Positions 18,114-28,223 of a stretch of 64,000 nt of DNA are shown piece after piece (position 1 is the first letter of the stretch; the number at the start of each line of letters is the position of its first letter). A program made the position numbers and the translations under genes. The DNA is from an uncultured Bacteroidota bacterium (GTDB taxonomy: Bacteria; Bacteroidota; Bacteroidia; Flavobacteriales; Flavobacteriaceae). The stretch spans positions 1 to 64,000 of the forward strand of contig CACEGG010000003.1 in the NCBI GenBank assembly GCA_902559035.1, written 5' to 3'. Below the pieces are notes generated by a model that was given only the letters and a program-made list of their open reading frames with translations, made no database searches and had not been told where the DNA came from.

Positions 18114-19091
18114 TTATTTATACATCACCTTTTTAATAGACTTTATCACATCTTCACTATTTGGTAGCCATTCAGCCAGAAGTACAGGCGAGTATGGAGC
18201 AGGTGTATCAGCAGTATTGATTTTTTCAATTGGTGCATCTAAATAATCGAAAATTTGATTTTGTACTTGGTATGTAATTTCAGTTGAAATATTACCAAAT
18301 GGCCAGGATTCTTCTAAAATTACTAATCTATTTGTTTTTTTAACAGACTCTAAAATTGTATCTACATCCAGAGGTCTGATCGTTCTAAGATCAATTAATT
18401 CTACCTCAATTCCTTCTTCTTTTAATTTATCGACTGCTATTTGTGCCTGTTTTAATATTTTTCCAAATGAGACGAGCGTTACATCCTTCCCTGGAACCTT
18501 AATTTCAGCTTTTCCAATTGGAATTAAATACTCATCCTCAGGCACCTCTCCTTTGTCACCATACATCTGTTCTGATTCCATAAAAATGACTGGGTCATTA
18601 TCTCTTATTGCAGATTTTAATAACCCTTTTGCATCATAGGGGTTTGATGGAACAATTACTTTTAATCCAGGACAATTTGCATACCAACTCTCGAAAGCTT
18701 GGGAATGGGTTGCAGCTAGTTGACCTGCAGATCCTGTTGGGCCTCTAAATACTATGGGACATGGAAATTGACCGCCTGACATTTGTCTAATTTTTGCAGC
18801 ATTATTTATAATTTGATCAATACCCACCAACGCAAAGTTAAAAGTCATAAACTCTATTATGGGACGATTTCCTGTCATTGTTGAACCAACTCCTATACCG
18901 GCGAAACCTAGCTCCGAAATTGGTGTATCTATAACTCTTTTATCTCCAAATTCATCAAGCATTCCTTTTGAAGCTTTATAAGCTCCATTGTATTCTGCTA
19001 CCTCTTCACCCATTAAATAAATTGATTCATCCAATCTCATTTCTTCAGACATGGCTTCACAGATTGCTTCTCTAAATTGAATAATTCTCAT
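18114..19091 (-). CDS. pdhB: Pyruvate dehydrogenase E1 component, beta subunit
   Basis: Thiamine-diphosphate-dependent E1 beta subunit of an alpha-keto-acid dehydrogenase complex, most likely pyruvate dehydrogenase. The ORF track starts at 19169, but family proteins start at MRIIQFREAICEAM, so I use the ATG at 19091 (325 residues); the extra 26 residues would run into the etf operator region. Motifs include YLMGEEVAEYNGAYK, GFAGIGVGSTMTG, the beta-subunit GPTGSAGQLAATHSQ, and the C-terminal IDLRTIRPLD. The alpha subunit is not adjacent. Confidence 0.93.
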   Translation of the reverse strand: MRIIQFREAICEAMSEEMRLDESIYLMGEEVAEYNGAYKASKGMLDEFGDKRVIDTPISELGFAGIGVGSTMTGNRPIIEFMTFNFALVGIDQIINNAAKIRQMSGGQFPCPIVFRGPTGSAGQLAATHSQAFESWYANCPGLKVIVPSNPYDAKGLLKSAIRDNDPVIFMESEQMYGDKGEVPEDEYLIPIGKAEIKVPGKDVTLVSFGKILKQAQIAVDKLKEEGIEVELIDLRTIRPLDVDTILESVKKTNRLVILEESWPFGNISTEITYQVQNQIFDYLDAPIEKINTADTPAPYSPVLLAEWLPNSEDVIKSIKKVMYK

Positions 19092-19154
19092 ATGGATTAT
19101 AATTTGTGGCAAAAATAAATAATATTTAAAGATTTTGATGTTTTTATTCTTAAA

Positions 19155-19182
19155 AAAAATACTATGCACGCATAGTATTTTT
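19155..19182. promoter_or_regulatory. Palindromic operator candidate between pdhB and etfBA
   Basis: AAAAATACTATG-CACG-CATAGTATTTTT has two perfectly complementary 12-base arms around a 4-base centre. It lies in the 136-base gap between two divergent genes, so a gene-end terminator is not expected. Its right arm covers the place where the -33 element of the etfB promoter would be. A repressor dimer (MarR or TetR style) is the natural reading. The regulator is not in this window and its identity is unknown. Confidence 0.65.
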
Positions 19183-19194
19183 ATAAATTTTACA

Positions 19195-19202
19195 TATATT
19201 TG
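19195..19202 (+). promoter_or_regulatory. -7 element of the etfBA promoter
   Basis: TATATTTG matches the Bacteroidota -7 consensus TAnnTTTG and predicts a start near 19209, about 20 bases before the etfB ATG. There is no good TTG at the -33 position, which falls inside the palindrome described separately, consistent with an operator-controlled promoter. Confidence 0.55.
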
Positions 19203-19227
19203 GAGAAATATAATAACTCAGGTATTT

Positions 19228-19974
19228 ATGAAAGTTTTAGTATGTATAAGTCATGTTCCCGATACAACTTCAAAAATTAATTTCATTGAAGATGACACTA
19301 AATTTGATGTTCAAGGAGTTCAATTTGTAATAAATCCAAATGATGAATTTGGGTTAACAAGAGCAATGTGGTTGAAAGAAAAACAAGGAGCCTCAATTGA
19401 TGTAATCAATGTTGGAAATCAAAGCTCTGAACCAACTCTAAGAAAAGCGCTAGCAATAGGAGCTGATAGAGCCATTAGAATAAACTCTGATCCAAATGAT
19501 GGCTTTTTTGTTGCTAAGCAAATTTCAGAATACATAAAAAACAATACCTATGACTTAATTATTGCTGGAAGAGAGTCTATTGATTACAATGGAGCTATGG
19601 TACCAGGATTAATTGCAGGATTTTTAAATATTAATTATGTGACTAATTGCATAAAACTTGAAATTGATAATGAAAATGTTTTATTGGATCGTGAAATTGA
19701 TGGAGGAAAAGAAACATTAAAAGGAAAACTTCCTCTGATAATTGGTGGTCAAAAGGGTCTTGTTGAAGAAAGTGATTTAAGAATTCCTAACATGAGAGGA
19801 ATCATGCAAGCAAGACAAAAACCTCTTGAGGTTATTGAACCATATGATTTCAACTCAAATACTGAAACTTTGAAATTTCAAAAACCACTACCCAAACAAG
19901 CAGTCAAACTTGTTGACTCAGAAAATTTAGATGAATTAATTAACCTTCTTCATAACGAAGCTAAAGTTTTATAA
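19228..19974 (+). CDS. etfB: Electron transfer flavoprotein, beta subunit
   Basis: Small subunit of the heterodimeric ETF, which takes electrons from acyl-CoA dehydrogenases and passes them to the quinone pool. The track start at 19135 is too early: family proteins begin MKVLVCISHVPDTT, so I use the ATG at 19228 (248 residues). Typical motifs are FVINPNDEFGL, ALAIGADRAIRI, and the beta-subunit signature region MRGIMQARQKPLEVI. It lies 3 bases before etfA. Regulation is probably by the palindrome just upstream, linking it to fatty- or amino-acid oxidation. Confidence 0.95.
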   Translation: MKVLVCISHVPDTTSKINFIEDDTKFDVQGVQFVINPNDEFGLTRAMWLKEKQGASIDVINVGNQSSEPTLRKALAIGADRAIRINSDPNDGFFVAKQISEYIKNNTYDLIIAGRESIDYNGAMVPGLIAGFLNINYVTNCIKLEIDNENVLLDREIDGGKETLKGKLPLIIGGQKGLVEESDLRIPNMRGIMQARQKPLEVIEPYDFNSNTETLKFQKPLPKQAVKLVDSENLDELINLLHNEAKVL

Positions 19975-19977
19975 GCT

Positions 19978-20940
19978 ATGCCAGTAATAACATACATTGA
20001 ATCTTCAAACGGAAAAATTAAAAAAAATGGTTTTGAGTTAGCCTCTTACTCAAGTGAGTTAGCTAAACTTTTAAATACTACTGCAATTGCATTAACTGTA
20101 AACGTTTCAGACTGTAGTGAACTCGGCAATTATGGAATTTCTAAAGCATTGAAAATTAGTGATGATTCATTAAATGAATTTAATGCTTCAACATATGCTG
20201 ACATCATTACTCAAGCTGTAAATAAGACTGGAGCAAACACAATTGTGGTAAGTAGCAGTTTAGATTCCAAATATCTAGCTCCCATTTTATCAGCTAATAT
20301 TGAAGCAGCATATATTAACAATGTAATAAGCTTGCCATCAAATTTAGACCCGTTTACAGTCAAAAGGACTGCTTTTACAAACAAAGCCTTTAGTGATACA
20401 AGTTCCAACTCTGAAAAAGTTATTGTTGGACTTTCTAACAACTCCTTTGGTTTAATAGAAAATTCTATACCGATCGATGAAGAAATTTTTGAAGTTTCAA
20501 TTTCTAATTCAAATTTGTCAGTTGAATCTTCAGAAAAAGTTTCTGGAAAAATATCAATTGCAGATGCTGATATTGTCGTTTCTGCGGGAAGAGGAATGAA
20601 AGGACCAGAAAATTGGAATTTAATTGAAGATCTAGCAGATACTTTAGGAGCAGCAACCGCATGCTCGAAGCCAGTCTCTGATATGGGTTGGAGACCTCAT
20701 AGTGAGCATGTAGGTCAAACTGGAAAGCCAGTTGCTACAAACTTATATATTGCTATTGGTATCTCTGGTGCTATTCAGCATCTAGCAGGAATTAATTCCT
20801 CAAAAATTAAAGTTGTTATTAATAGTGATCCAGAAGCACCATTCTTCAAAGCTGCTGATTATGGGATTGTTGGAGATGCCTTTGACGTAGTGCCAAGATT
20901 AAATGAAAAACTAAAAGAATTTAAAGCCCAAAACTCATAA
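19978..20940 (+). CDS. etfA: Electron transfer flavoprotein, alpha subunit
   Basis: FAD-binding subunit of ETF, 320 residues. The N-terminal half is the variable ETF domain. The C-terminal half carries the FAD-binding motifs VSAGRGMKGPENW, ASKPVSDMGWRPHSEHVGQTGK-like sequence (here with CSKPVSD), and IGISGAIQHLAGI, ending with NSDPEAPFFKAADYGIVGD. It is co-transcribed with etfB. The dehydrogenases it serves are not in this window. Confidence 0.95.
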   Translation: MPVITYIESSNGKIKKNGFELASYSSELAKLLNTTAIALTVNVSDCSELGNYGISKALKISDDSLNEFNASTYADIITQAVNKTGANTIVVSSSLDSKYLAPILSANIEAAYINNVISLPSNLDPFTVKRTAFTNKAFSDTSSNSEKVIVGLSNNSFGLIENSIPIDEEIFEVSISNSNLSVESSEKVSGKISIADADIVVSAGRGMKGPENWNLIEDLADTLGAATACSKPVSDMGWRPHSEHVGQTGKPVATNLYIAIGISGAIQHLAGINSSKIKVVINSDPEAPFFKAADYGIVGDAFDVVPRLNEKLKEFKAQNS

Positions 20941-20979
20941 ATTTTTAATACTTTAGAAGTCACTACATACTTCTTATTA

Positions 20980-21552
20980 ATGAGTTTAATTCGCTTAACA
21001 ATCGACAGAATTTCTTATAGCCAAAACACCAATGGTGCATATGCTCTGTTGTTAAACGAAAAAGGTGGAGAAAGAAAATTACCAATTGTTATTGGTGGAT
21101 TTGAAGCTCAATCCATCGCAGTTGCTCTAGAAAAAGAAATTAAACCACCGAGACCTTTGACACACGATTTATTCAAAAATTTTTCCGATTGTTTTGAAAT
21201 TAATTTAAAGCAAGTGATAATACATAAAATTGTTGATGGTGTTTTCTTTTCTAGTCTAATTTGCGTTAGAGACAAAATTGAGGAAATAATTGATTCTCGA
21301 ACTTCAGATGCTATTGCGCTTGCCATTAGATTCAACTCACCAATATTTACATATGAAAGTGTATTGGAAACAGCTGGAATAATATTAAAACCAGGAGTTA
21401 AAAAAAACAAAAAGCATAGTGTCAAAAATAAAGTTAAAAAAGAGAAGATGTCCGCTGGTCAAATTAAAAAAGCTATTGAAATAGCTGTAAAAAATGAAGA
21501 TTATGAGTTAGCAGCTCAATTAAGAGATGAACTAAATAAAAAAAATGATTAA
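20980..21552 (+). CDS. Bifunctional nuclease (DUF151) with C-terminal UVR-like motif
   Basis: A 190-residue cytoplasmic protein. Residues 1 to about 135 are a bifunctional-nuclease (BFN/DUF151) domain, with LPIVIGGFEAQSIAVALE and DSRTSDAIALAIRFNSPI. After a Lys-rich linker, residues about 158-190 form a UVR-type helical hairpin (AIEIAVKNEDYELAAQLRDEL), as in UvrB/UvrC and ClpC. The function of bacterial members is not well defined; the UVR motif suggests protein-protein contacts. It follows etfA by 39 bases and overlaps the transporter gene by 8. Confidence 0.88.
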   Translation: MSLIRLTIDRISYSQNTNGAYALLLNEKGGERKLPIVIGGFEAQSIAVALEKEIKPPRPLTHDLFKNFSDCFEINLKQVIIHKIVDGVFFSSLICVRDKIEEIIDSRTSDAIALAIRFNSPIFTYESVLETAGIILKPGVKKNKKHSVKNKVKKEKMSAGQIKKAIEIAVKNEDYELAAQLRDELNKKND

Positions 21553-22900
21553 TTACTTTTCAATTTCAGGGTTACTTCAAAATGAGATTATTTTAAGCCA
21601 GGGTTTTTCTTTTGAAAGTATCTTAAGAGGAATAATCGGAATGATTTCTTTGGTTTTTATTGCTTACTTGTTTAGTAGTAATAAAAAAGCAATAAACTGG
21701 AAGACTACATTTTTGGGATTAACATCTCAGTTAATATTAGCAGTTTTGATATTACGAGTAGAGTTTGTTCAAAGTATTTTTGAATTTTTTGGAAAAATAT
21801 TTGTAAAAACCCTAGATTTTACAATGGAAGGTAGTAAGTTTCTACTTGGTGACATGGTTAATGTTGAAAGTTTTGGATACGTATTTTTGTTTCAAGTTTT
21901 ACCTACAATTATATTCTTTTCTGCTCTTACTTCCGTTTTATTTTATCTTGGAATAATTCAAAAAGTTGTAAAAATATTAGCACTTAGTTTGAGTAAATTA
22001 TTGAACATTTCTGGTGCTGAAAGCTTAAGTGTTGCTGGAAATATATTTTTGGGTCAAACTGAAGCTCCTCTTATGATAAAAGCCTATTTAGAAAAAATGA
22101 ACAAATCAGAAATTCTATTGGTAATGATTGGTGGCATGGCTACAGTTGCCGGAGGAGTTTTGGCAGCATATATTGGGTTTTTAGGTGGAGAAGACGAAGT
22201 TCTAAAGCTTTATTATGCTAAACATTTATTAACTGCTTCTGTTATGGCTGCGCCTGGGGCAATAGTTATTTCAAAAATATTATTTCCTCAAGTAAAGACA
22301 ATAAATAAAGACGTTTCAGTTTCTCAAGATAAGATTGGATCAAATCTATTAGATGCAATTGCAAACGGCACAACTGAGGGTCTTAAATTAGCAGCAAATG
22401 TTGGTGCTATGCTACTAGTTTTCATAGCTTTCATCGCCATGATTAATTTTGGTTTTGAAAAAATTGGCGCAATTACCAACATTAATGACTGGATTAATAA
22501 TAATACTACTTATAATTTTTTATCAATTGAATTTATTTTAGGTTACACGCTATCTCCGATTATGTGGATTATTGGTGTTGCTAAAGAAGATATGGCGTTA
22601 ATGGGCCAATTACTTGGAATTAAACTCGCAGCTAGCGAATTTATTGGATATATGCAGCTTGCTGAATTAAAAGATATTTCTAATGTAGTTCATCTACAAT
22701 ATGAAAAATCAATTTTAATGGCTACATACATGCTTTGCGGTTTTGCAAATTTTGCATCTATTGGAATACAGATTGGAGGTATAGGATCCCTTGCTCCAAA
22801 TCAAAGAACTAATCTCTCAAAATTTGGAATGATCGCTGTTCTTGGTGGAACTTTAGCATCATTACTTTCAGCAACAATTGCAGGAATGATAATCGGTTAA
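21545..22900 (+). CDS. Concentrative nucleoside transporter (CNT/NupC family)
   Basis: A 451-residue inner-membrane symporter for nucleosides, driven by Na+ or H+. The N-terminal part has a transmembrane pair (GIIGMISLVFIAYLF). Core motifs of the family follow: AGNIFLGQTEAPLMIKAYL, MIGGMATVAGGVLAAYIGFLG, and ATYMLCGFANFASIGIQIGG near the C terminus. The start ATG overlaps the end of the upstream nuclease gene. With the deoxynucleoside kinase and thyA nearby it fits a nucleoside salvage theme. Confidence 0.93.
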   Translation: MINYFSISGLLQNEIILSQGFSFESILRGIIGMISLVFIAYLFSSNKKAINWKTTFLGLTSQLILAVLILRVEFVQSIFEFFGKIFVKTLDFTMEGSKFLLGDMVNVESFGYVFLFQVLPTIIFFSALTSVLFYLGIIQKVVKILALSLSKLLNISGAESLSVAGNIFLGQTEAPLMIKAYLEKMNKSEILLVMIGGMATVAGGVLAAYIGFLGGEDEVLKLYYAKHLLTASVMAAPGAIVISKILFPQVKTINKDVSVSQDKIGSNLLDAIANGTTEGLKLAANVGAMLLVFIAFIAMINFGFEKIGAITNINDWINNNTTYNFLSIEFILGYTLSPIMWIIGVAKEDMALMGQLLGIKLAASEFIGYMQLAELKDISNVVHLQYEKSILMATYMLCGFANFASIGIQIGGIGSLAPNQRTNLSKFGMIAVLGGTLASLLSATIAGMIIG

Positions 22901-22973
22901 TATTTATTAATAAGTTCCTGTATTTTATTACTTTGAAATTTGGTTAATTTATATTTTTGAATTTTAAATTTAT

Positions 22974-23798
22974 ATGAAACAGTATTTAGATTTAGTTAAG
23001 CACGTTCTTAAAAATGGTAATGAAAAATCTGATAGAACTGGCACTGGAACAAAAAGTGTTTTTGGATATCAAATGAGATTTGATTTAGCTAAAGGTTTTC
23101 CAATGATAACGACAAAAAAACTTCATCTTAAATCAATAATTTATGAATTACTGTGGTTTATAAAAGGTGAAACAAATATTGAGTATCTAAAACAGAATGG
23201 TGTAAAAATTTGGGATGAATGGGCTGATGAGAATGGAGATTTAGGACCAGTTTACGGACACCAATGGAGAAATTGGAACAGTGATGGAATTGATCAAATC
23301 AAAGAAGTAATTAATTCTCTTAAAAACAATCCTGACAGTCGAAGAATGATTGTTTCTGCATGGAATCCTGGAGTTCTTCCTGATACGTCTATAAGTTTTA
23401 GTGAAAATGTAAAAAAAGGAAAAGCAGCTTTACCTCCTTGTCATGCTTTTTTTCAATTTTATGTTCACAACAATAAATTGTCTTGCCAATTATACCAAAG
23501 AAGTGCAGATATTTTTTTAGGAGTCCCTTTTAATATTGCTTCATATGCATTGTTAACAGAAATGATTGCTCAGGTATGCGGTTATGAGGCAGGTGATTTT
23601 ATACACACGTTTGGTGATGCTCACATTTACAATAACCACTTAGAACAACTGGAACTTCAACTTTCGAGAGAGCCTAAAGAATTACCTAAATTAAAAATTT
23701 TAAAAGACATTAAAAATATTGATGATTTTAAATTTGAAGATTTTGAAATTTTAAATTATAATCCACATCCACATATAAAAGGAAAAGTTGCTGTTTAA
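22974..23798 (+). CDS. thyA: Thymidylate synthase
   Basis: Makes dTMP from dUMP and 5,10-methylenetetrahydrofolate, leaving dihydrofolate. The 274 residues show [19 protein letters not shown] at the N terminus, the catalytic cysteine in [29 protein letters not shown], and [15 protein letters not shown]. It is about 10 residues longer than the enterobacterial enzyme, through a short insert before the catalytic cysteine ([12 protein letters not shown]). Dihydrofolate reductase, which regenerates its cofactor, is encoded about 6 kb further on as a fusion. Confidence 0.97.
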   Translation: MKQYLDLVKHVLKNGNEKSDRTGTGTKSVFGYQMRFDLAKGFPMITTKKLHLKSIIYELLWFIKGETNIEYLKQNGVKIWDEWADENGDLGPVYGHQWRNWNSDGIDQIKEVINSLKNNPDSRRMIVSAWNPGVLPDTSISFSENVKKGKAALPPCHAFFQFYVHNNKLSCQLYQRSADIFLGVPFNIASYALLTEMIAQVCGYEAGDFIHTFGDAHIYNNHLEQLELQLSREPKELPKLKILKDIKNIDDFKFEDFEILNYNPHPHIKGKVAV

Positions 23799-23984
23799 AT
23801 AATTATTTTTAACATAATATTAAAAACATACCGCTAAGTATGTAATTAATTGACTTTCAGTTAATTAAATTGATTTTTTTTAAATAAAGATCCAATTTGT
23901 GTTTGATAATTTAATATCTTCGAAAGGTTAAAAATAAGGTGCCGATTGGCATGCATTTTGATTGTAAAACATTAAACTAAAACT

Positions 23985-26900
23985 TTGACTTTGAAACTTA
24001 ACAAAACTTTTCTGTTTGTATTAGCTATTTTACTTATTGGTTTATACAATTATGATTCATTTTATTTGGACTACAAAAGATCTATTCACCAAGAAAATTT
24101 AAAAAATAGTCCCATAAAAAAAACATACAAACTTTCTAAAGCAGAAAGAAAAAAAATTAATTTACCTCCCAACCAATATCAAGAAAAGATGTGGGAACTC
24201 TCAATGAACCCCATGACTGGTAAACCTGATATTGATGATTTATTTGAACTACAATTCGATATGAATAAATCAATGAACACTTCTGTAAGAGCCTTTTCAG
24301 TTCCTGGAGAATCTGAAGAAATGAAATGGGTCAGCAGAGGTCCTTACAATGTTGGAGGAAGGACAAAGGGCTTAATGTTTGATCCCAATGATGAATCTGA
24401 TGAGACTGTTTTTGCTGGGGGCGTTAGCGGTGGATTATTTAAAAACACTAATATTTCTAGTGTTAATTCTGAATGGATTCATATTACAGCTGGAATACCT
24501 GACAACATACCGGTTTCCTCAATTGTATATGATCCAAATGATTTAAAGACCTTTTATGTTGGAACTGGAGAATCTTACACAGGGGCTGAAGCTCTTGGAA
24601 ATGGTTTATGGAAATCAAGTGATGGTGGAGAAACTTGGTCGAACGTTTTTGGTGGAAAATCAGAAACAGAAAAAGTGTACAGAAGTACAGGTAACTATGT
24701 TAAGTTTACCAATAATGAAAATCTAGGACCTTACTCTTATGTTAGCGCAGCGTTTGGATCATCCCTGACATCTACGCCAATTGTAAAAGATTTAATTTTA
24801 GCGGATGATAACAGTACAGATAACGGAGGAACAGAAGGTGCTACAGGAACAACAAACGATGCTTGTTCAGGACTAGTAAATGGATCTGCAATAAGCGGAA
24901 ATATTGCTTTTATTGAAAGAGGTGTCTGTGCTTTTGTTGACAAAGTTAAAAATGCGCAGGATGCTGGAGCTGTTGCTGTTATTATAGTGAATAGAAATGA
25001 TGGTTCCAGAACTGATTATACTCCTGCTCCATTTACTATGGGAGGTAGTGATAGTTCTATAACCATACCTTCAGTAATGATTAGTGGATCTTACAGAACC
25101 AAAATTGCTAATGCACTAAAAGCTGGAAAGGTAACTGTTTCGTTATCACTTGAAAATTTAGCTAGTGAAGGAAGAACTGTAAGTCCAGGTGTTTTTTACA
25201 TAAATGATGTGGTTGTTAGAAACAATGATGGTATTTCTGAAGTTATAATAGCGGCAGGTGTATCGACACATCGTGATGATTCAAACCATATATTTGGAGT
25301 TAATGATTATGGAATTTGGAAGTCAACAGATGCTGCTGCTTCATGGGACAAAATTCCATTTGGAATAAATGATGGTGCTTTTCAATACCAGCCTATGGAC
25401 CTAGAGCTAGCACCTGATAATAAATTATGGGTTTCAACTACTTATAATCATTCAGGATCTGGCGGTGGAACCATATTACAAGCAAATGATGACATTTCAG
25501 CATTTTCTGTGAAACACAATATAGAAAATGGTAGAAGAACAGAGCTTGAGATAGCAAGTAATGGGGATATTTATGCTTTAGCTAGTGTAAATGATGGTGC
25601 AGCTCCAGTGACTATCATTAAATCTACCAATAACGGATCATCATTCACACCAGTTACATTACCTGATGGAAGCGCAACCGGATTAGATGCAAACGATTTT
25701 ACTAGAGGACAATCATTTTACGATTTAGTGATTGAAACAGATCCAAGTAATCCAAAAACTGTGTATGCAGGTGGAATTGATCTTTATAAATCTACAAGTG
25801 GAGCGGAAAATGCTACTACAAATCCATGGAGTCAATTCACACAGTGGTATGGTAATGGCCTTACATACACTCATGCAGATCAGCACAATATGGCATTTGG
25901 AAACTACGATTCTTCAAAAAAAGTTTTTGGAAACGATGGAGGTGTTTATTACAGCAAATCAGCTGGTGCATCTGAAGAAATTTCCTCTAGAAACTCTAAT
26001 TTTGTAACCACTCAATTTTATACAATTGGTGTTGCTCCCTCTGAAATGTTTAAAGATTTAAATAAACAACTATCGGGAAGAGATCTTTCAGATTACAGAA
26101 CAAAAAATAAAAGTGTAGCAGGTATGACTGATGCGTTCTTAGCGGGTGCACAAGACAATGGTACTCAATTTCTTTCAGACGCGCAAAACAAAATTTCAAC
26201 CAGCATTGATGTTTCTGGAGGTGATGGAGCTGCATCTATGTTCTCACAAAATGTGAACAAACCTTACTTTGTTACTAACTATGTTTACAATAGATATGTT
26301 GATGTTTATGATTTTGTTTCTGGTGACTTACATCAAATCAGAAGTGAAGGTGAATCCAATGGTGATTTTATTAACGTTCAAGCCTTAGACTCTAACTATG
26401 GTATAATTTATTCAAATTATTCTGGAAGCAGTTTCCAAATCATTTCTTATTATGGTTGGGATGGTTTTAGCGAAGATGACAGAAACACTGATGCGCCAAG
26501 TCGAATTTTATCAAACTCACAATTAACAGCAAACGTTTCTGCTCTGACCGTTTCTCCACATACAACAAATTCATCCACTTTAATGGTGGGACTTGAAAAT
26601 GGTGTTGTATTAAAAGTAGAAGACGCTAATACTTCCAATCCAAAATATACCAATCTTACTGGAAATAAATTTTTAGGAAGTGTTTCTGATATTGAATTCG
26701 GTTTAAGTGAAAACGAAATTTTTGTTACATTCCACAATTATTCAGTGGTTAACGTGTTTTATTCGAAAGATGGAGGTGAAACTTGGGAGAATAAGGAAGG
26801 AGATGAGGATAATGGCGGTCTTCCAAACTTACCTGTTAGATCAATTCTTCAAAACCCAATAGTTCTTAGTGAAGTTATAGTTGGTACTGATTTGGGAGTA

Positions 26901-28223
26901 TGGTACACTAAAAACTTCTTCGATAGTTCTCCATCATGGTCTCCAGCTTTCAATGGCATGAGTGATGTTAGAGTTACTGATTTAGATATGAGAGATGATT
27001 ATAAAGTATTTGCCTCAACATATGGACGAGGTATTTTCTCATCTTATTTCTCCTCAGATGGACCTCTATTACAACTTAGCACACCTCAACCAAGTTTAAA
27101 AGTTGGACAAGGTGAGACAACTTCATTTAAGGTCAACTACAGAGTTTTTTCAAATTATGATTTTGAAACTACATTTTCACTAGACGGATTGCCTGATAAT
27201 ACTGAAGTCACATATACACCATCAAATCCAATAAACATTAACAGTGATGGAGAAATCACGTTTGAATTAAAAGTTTCTAATGAAGCGGAAGCAAAAGAGT
27301 ATCCAATTATTATTAATGCCACAGCTTCAGGTCAAACCATTGAATCTGTTGGAATTAATTTAGAAATTCTTTCAAATGATTTTGATAATGATGGAATAAT
27401 AAATTCTGAAGATAATTGTGAAAACACATATAATCCGGATCAAAATGATTTTGATGGTGATGACATCGGTGATGTTTGTGATCCAAATCCAGTTCCAAAC
27501 GACACATTTACGTTATTTTACACTAACGAAGTTTGCAGATCATCAAATGATGGTTATTTAGATCTTACCATTAAAGGTGAGTGGGGTGAATATCCTTTCA
27601 CAGTTTCTGTCACAAGCAGCATACCAAGTTTTAGTTTTGATCCTGTAACAATAGGTTCTACTTGGAGTTTATCAGGTTTAGAAGCTGGCTTATACGAAGT
27701 TTGCCTTACTAATACTCTCTTCCCAAATTTTGAACAATGTTTCAATGTAAATATTGAAGAACCAGTTGATTTAAGTGTATTAACTGCAATTAATAGAGAA
27801 GATAGACAAGTTAATTTAAATCTTACTGGAAGTGATAGTTATGATATCTTATTAAATGGTAATCTTATTAAAACATCTGAAAACAATATTAATCTAGATC
27901 TTAAAGCTGGATTTAATACAATTAAAGTATCTACAAATTTAAGATGCCAAGGTGTGTTTGAAGAAACAATCTTTATTTCAGAAGATATATTGTTAAGTCC
28001 TAACCCCGCAAGTAGTGAGTCTAAACTTTGGGTTGGTGGTAGTGACAATAGTATTAATATGACATTGTTTGATGTCACTGGAAGAATTATTTGGTCAAAG
28101 GATGATAAAGTTCCATACAATAGATCGGTTAGCATACCCTTTAATAATATAAAATCTGGGATTTACATTTTACAAGTTGACTCTGAGACAGTTAATAAAT
28201 CAATTAAAGTAATAAAAGAATAA
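23985..28223 (+). CDS. Large T9SS-secreted modular surface protein
   Basis: A 1412-residue protein exported to the cell surface. It starts at a TTG (a second TTG two codons later is possible); the next ATG lies well past the hydrophobic segment FLFVLAILLIGLYNY. BNR/sialidase-type Asp-box repeats (SSDGGETW, SKDGGETW) indicate a beta-propeller region. A protease-associated domain interrupts it (about 240-400; ISGNIAFIERGVCAF). Later come beta-sandwich domains, one thrombospondin type 3 Ca-binding repeat (DFDNDGIINSEDNC, NDFDGDDIGDVCD) and a C-terminal T9SS type A sorting domain (LSPNPASSES, GIYILQV). No catalytic centre is recognised. The stop overlaps the next start by one base. Confidence 0.85.
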   Translation: MTLKLNKTFLFVLAILLIGLYNYDSFYLDYKRSIHQENLKNSPIKKTYKLSKAERKKINLPPNQYQEKMWELSMNPMTGKPDIDDLFELQFDMNKSMNTSVRAFSVPGESEEMKWVSRGPYNVGGRTKGLMFDPNDESDETVFAGGVSGGLFKNTNISSVNSEWIHITAGIPDNIPVSSIVYDPNDLKTFYVGTGESYTGAEALGNGLWKSSDGGETWSNVFGGKSETEKVYRSTGNYVKFTNNENLGPYSYVSAAFGSSLTSTPIVKDLILADDNSTDNGGTEGATGTTNDACSGLVNGSAISGNIAFIERGVCAFVDKVKNAQDAGAVAVIIVNRNDGSRTDYTPAPFTMGGSDSSITIPSVMISGSYRTKIANALKAGKVTVSLSLENLASEGRTVSPGVFYINDVVVRNNDGISEVIIAAGVSTHRDDSNHIFGVNDYGIWKSTDAAASWDKIPFGINDGAFQYQPMDLELAPDNKLWVSTTYNHSGSGGGTILQANDDISAFSVKHNIENGRRTELEIASNGDIYALASVNDGAAPVTIIKSTNNGSSFTPVTLPDGSATGLDANDFTRGQSFYDLVIETDPSNPKTVYAGGIDLYKSTSGAENATTNPWSQFTQWYGNGLTYTHADQHNMAFGNYDSSKKVFGNDGGVYYSKSAGASEEISSRNSNFVTTQFYTIGVAPSEMFKDLNKQLSGRDLSDYRTKNKSVAGMTDAFLAGAQDNGTQFLSDAQNKISTSIDVSGGDGAASMFSQNVNKPYFVTNYVYNRYVDVYDFVSGDLHQIRSEGESNGDFINVQALDSNYGIIYSNYSGSSFQIISYYGWDGFSEDDRNTDAPSRILSNSQLTANVSALTVSPHTTNSSTLMVGLENGVVLKVEDANTSNPKYTNLTGNKFLGSVSDIEFGLSENEIFVTFHNYSVVNVFYSKDGGETWENKEGDEDNGGLPNLPVRSILQNPIVLSEVIVGTDLGVWYTKNFFDSSPSWSPAFNGMSDVRVTDLDMRDDYKVFASTYGRGIFSSYFSSDGPLLQLSTPQPSLKVGQGETTSFKVNYRVFSNYDFETTFSLDGLPDNTEVTYTPSNPININSDGEITFELKVSNEAEAKEYPIIINATASGQTIESVGINLEILSNDFDNDGIINSEDNCENTYNPDQNDFDGDDIGDVCDPNPVPNDTFTLFYTNEVCRSSNDGYLDLTIKGEWGEYPFTVSVTSSIPSFSFDPVTIGSTWSLSGLEAGLYEVCLTNTLFPNFEQCFNVNIEEPVDLSVLTAINREDRQVNLNLTGSDSYDILLNGNLIKTSENNINLDLKAGFNTIKVSTNLRCQGVFEETIFISEDILLSPNPASSESKLWVGGSDNSINMTLFDVTGRIIWSKDDKVPYNRSVSIPFNNIKSGIYILQVDSETVNKSIKVIKE

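Noticed and set aside
19092-19169. Upstream extension of pdhB by 26 residues, as in the ORF track
   Set aside because: The extra residues are Lys/Ile/Phe-rich with no family similarity and would run into the etf operator. MRIIQFREA is the normal start.
19135-19227. Upstream extension of etfB by 31 residues
   Set aside because: The start would precede the predicted transcription start and cover the palindrome. MKVLVCISHVPD is the family N terminus.
23881-23984. Promoter and hairpin candidate (TATCTTCG at 23915; TGCC-GATT-GGCA at 23940) upstream of the T9SS gene
   Set aside because: No TTG at a suitable distance from the -7 candidate, and the stem is only 4-5 bp with no terminator tract. Too weak to call.
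25732-26007. 91-residue plus-strand ORF within the T9SS protein gene
   Set aside because: Out-of-frame shadow within a continuous coding frame that carries recognised repeats.
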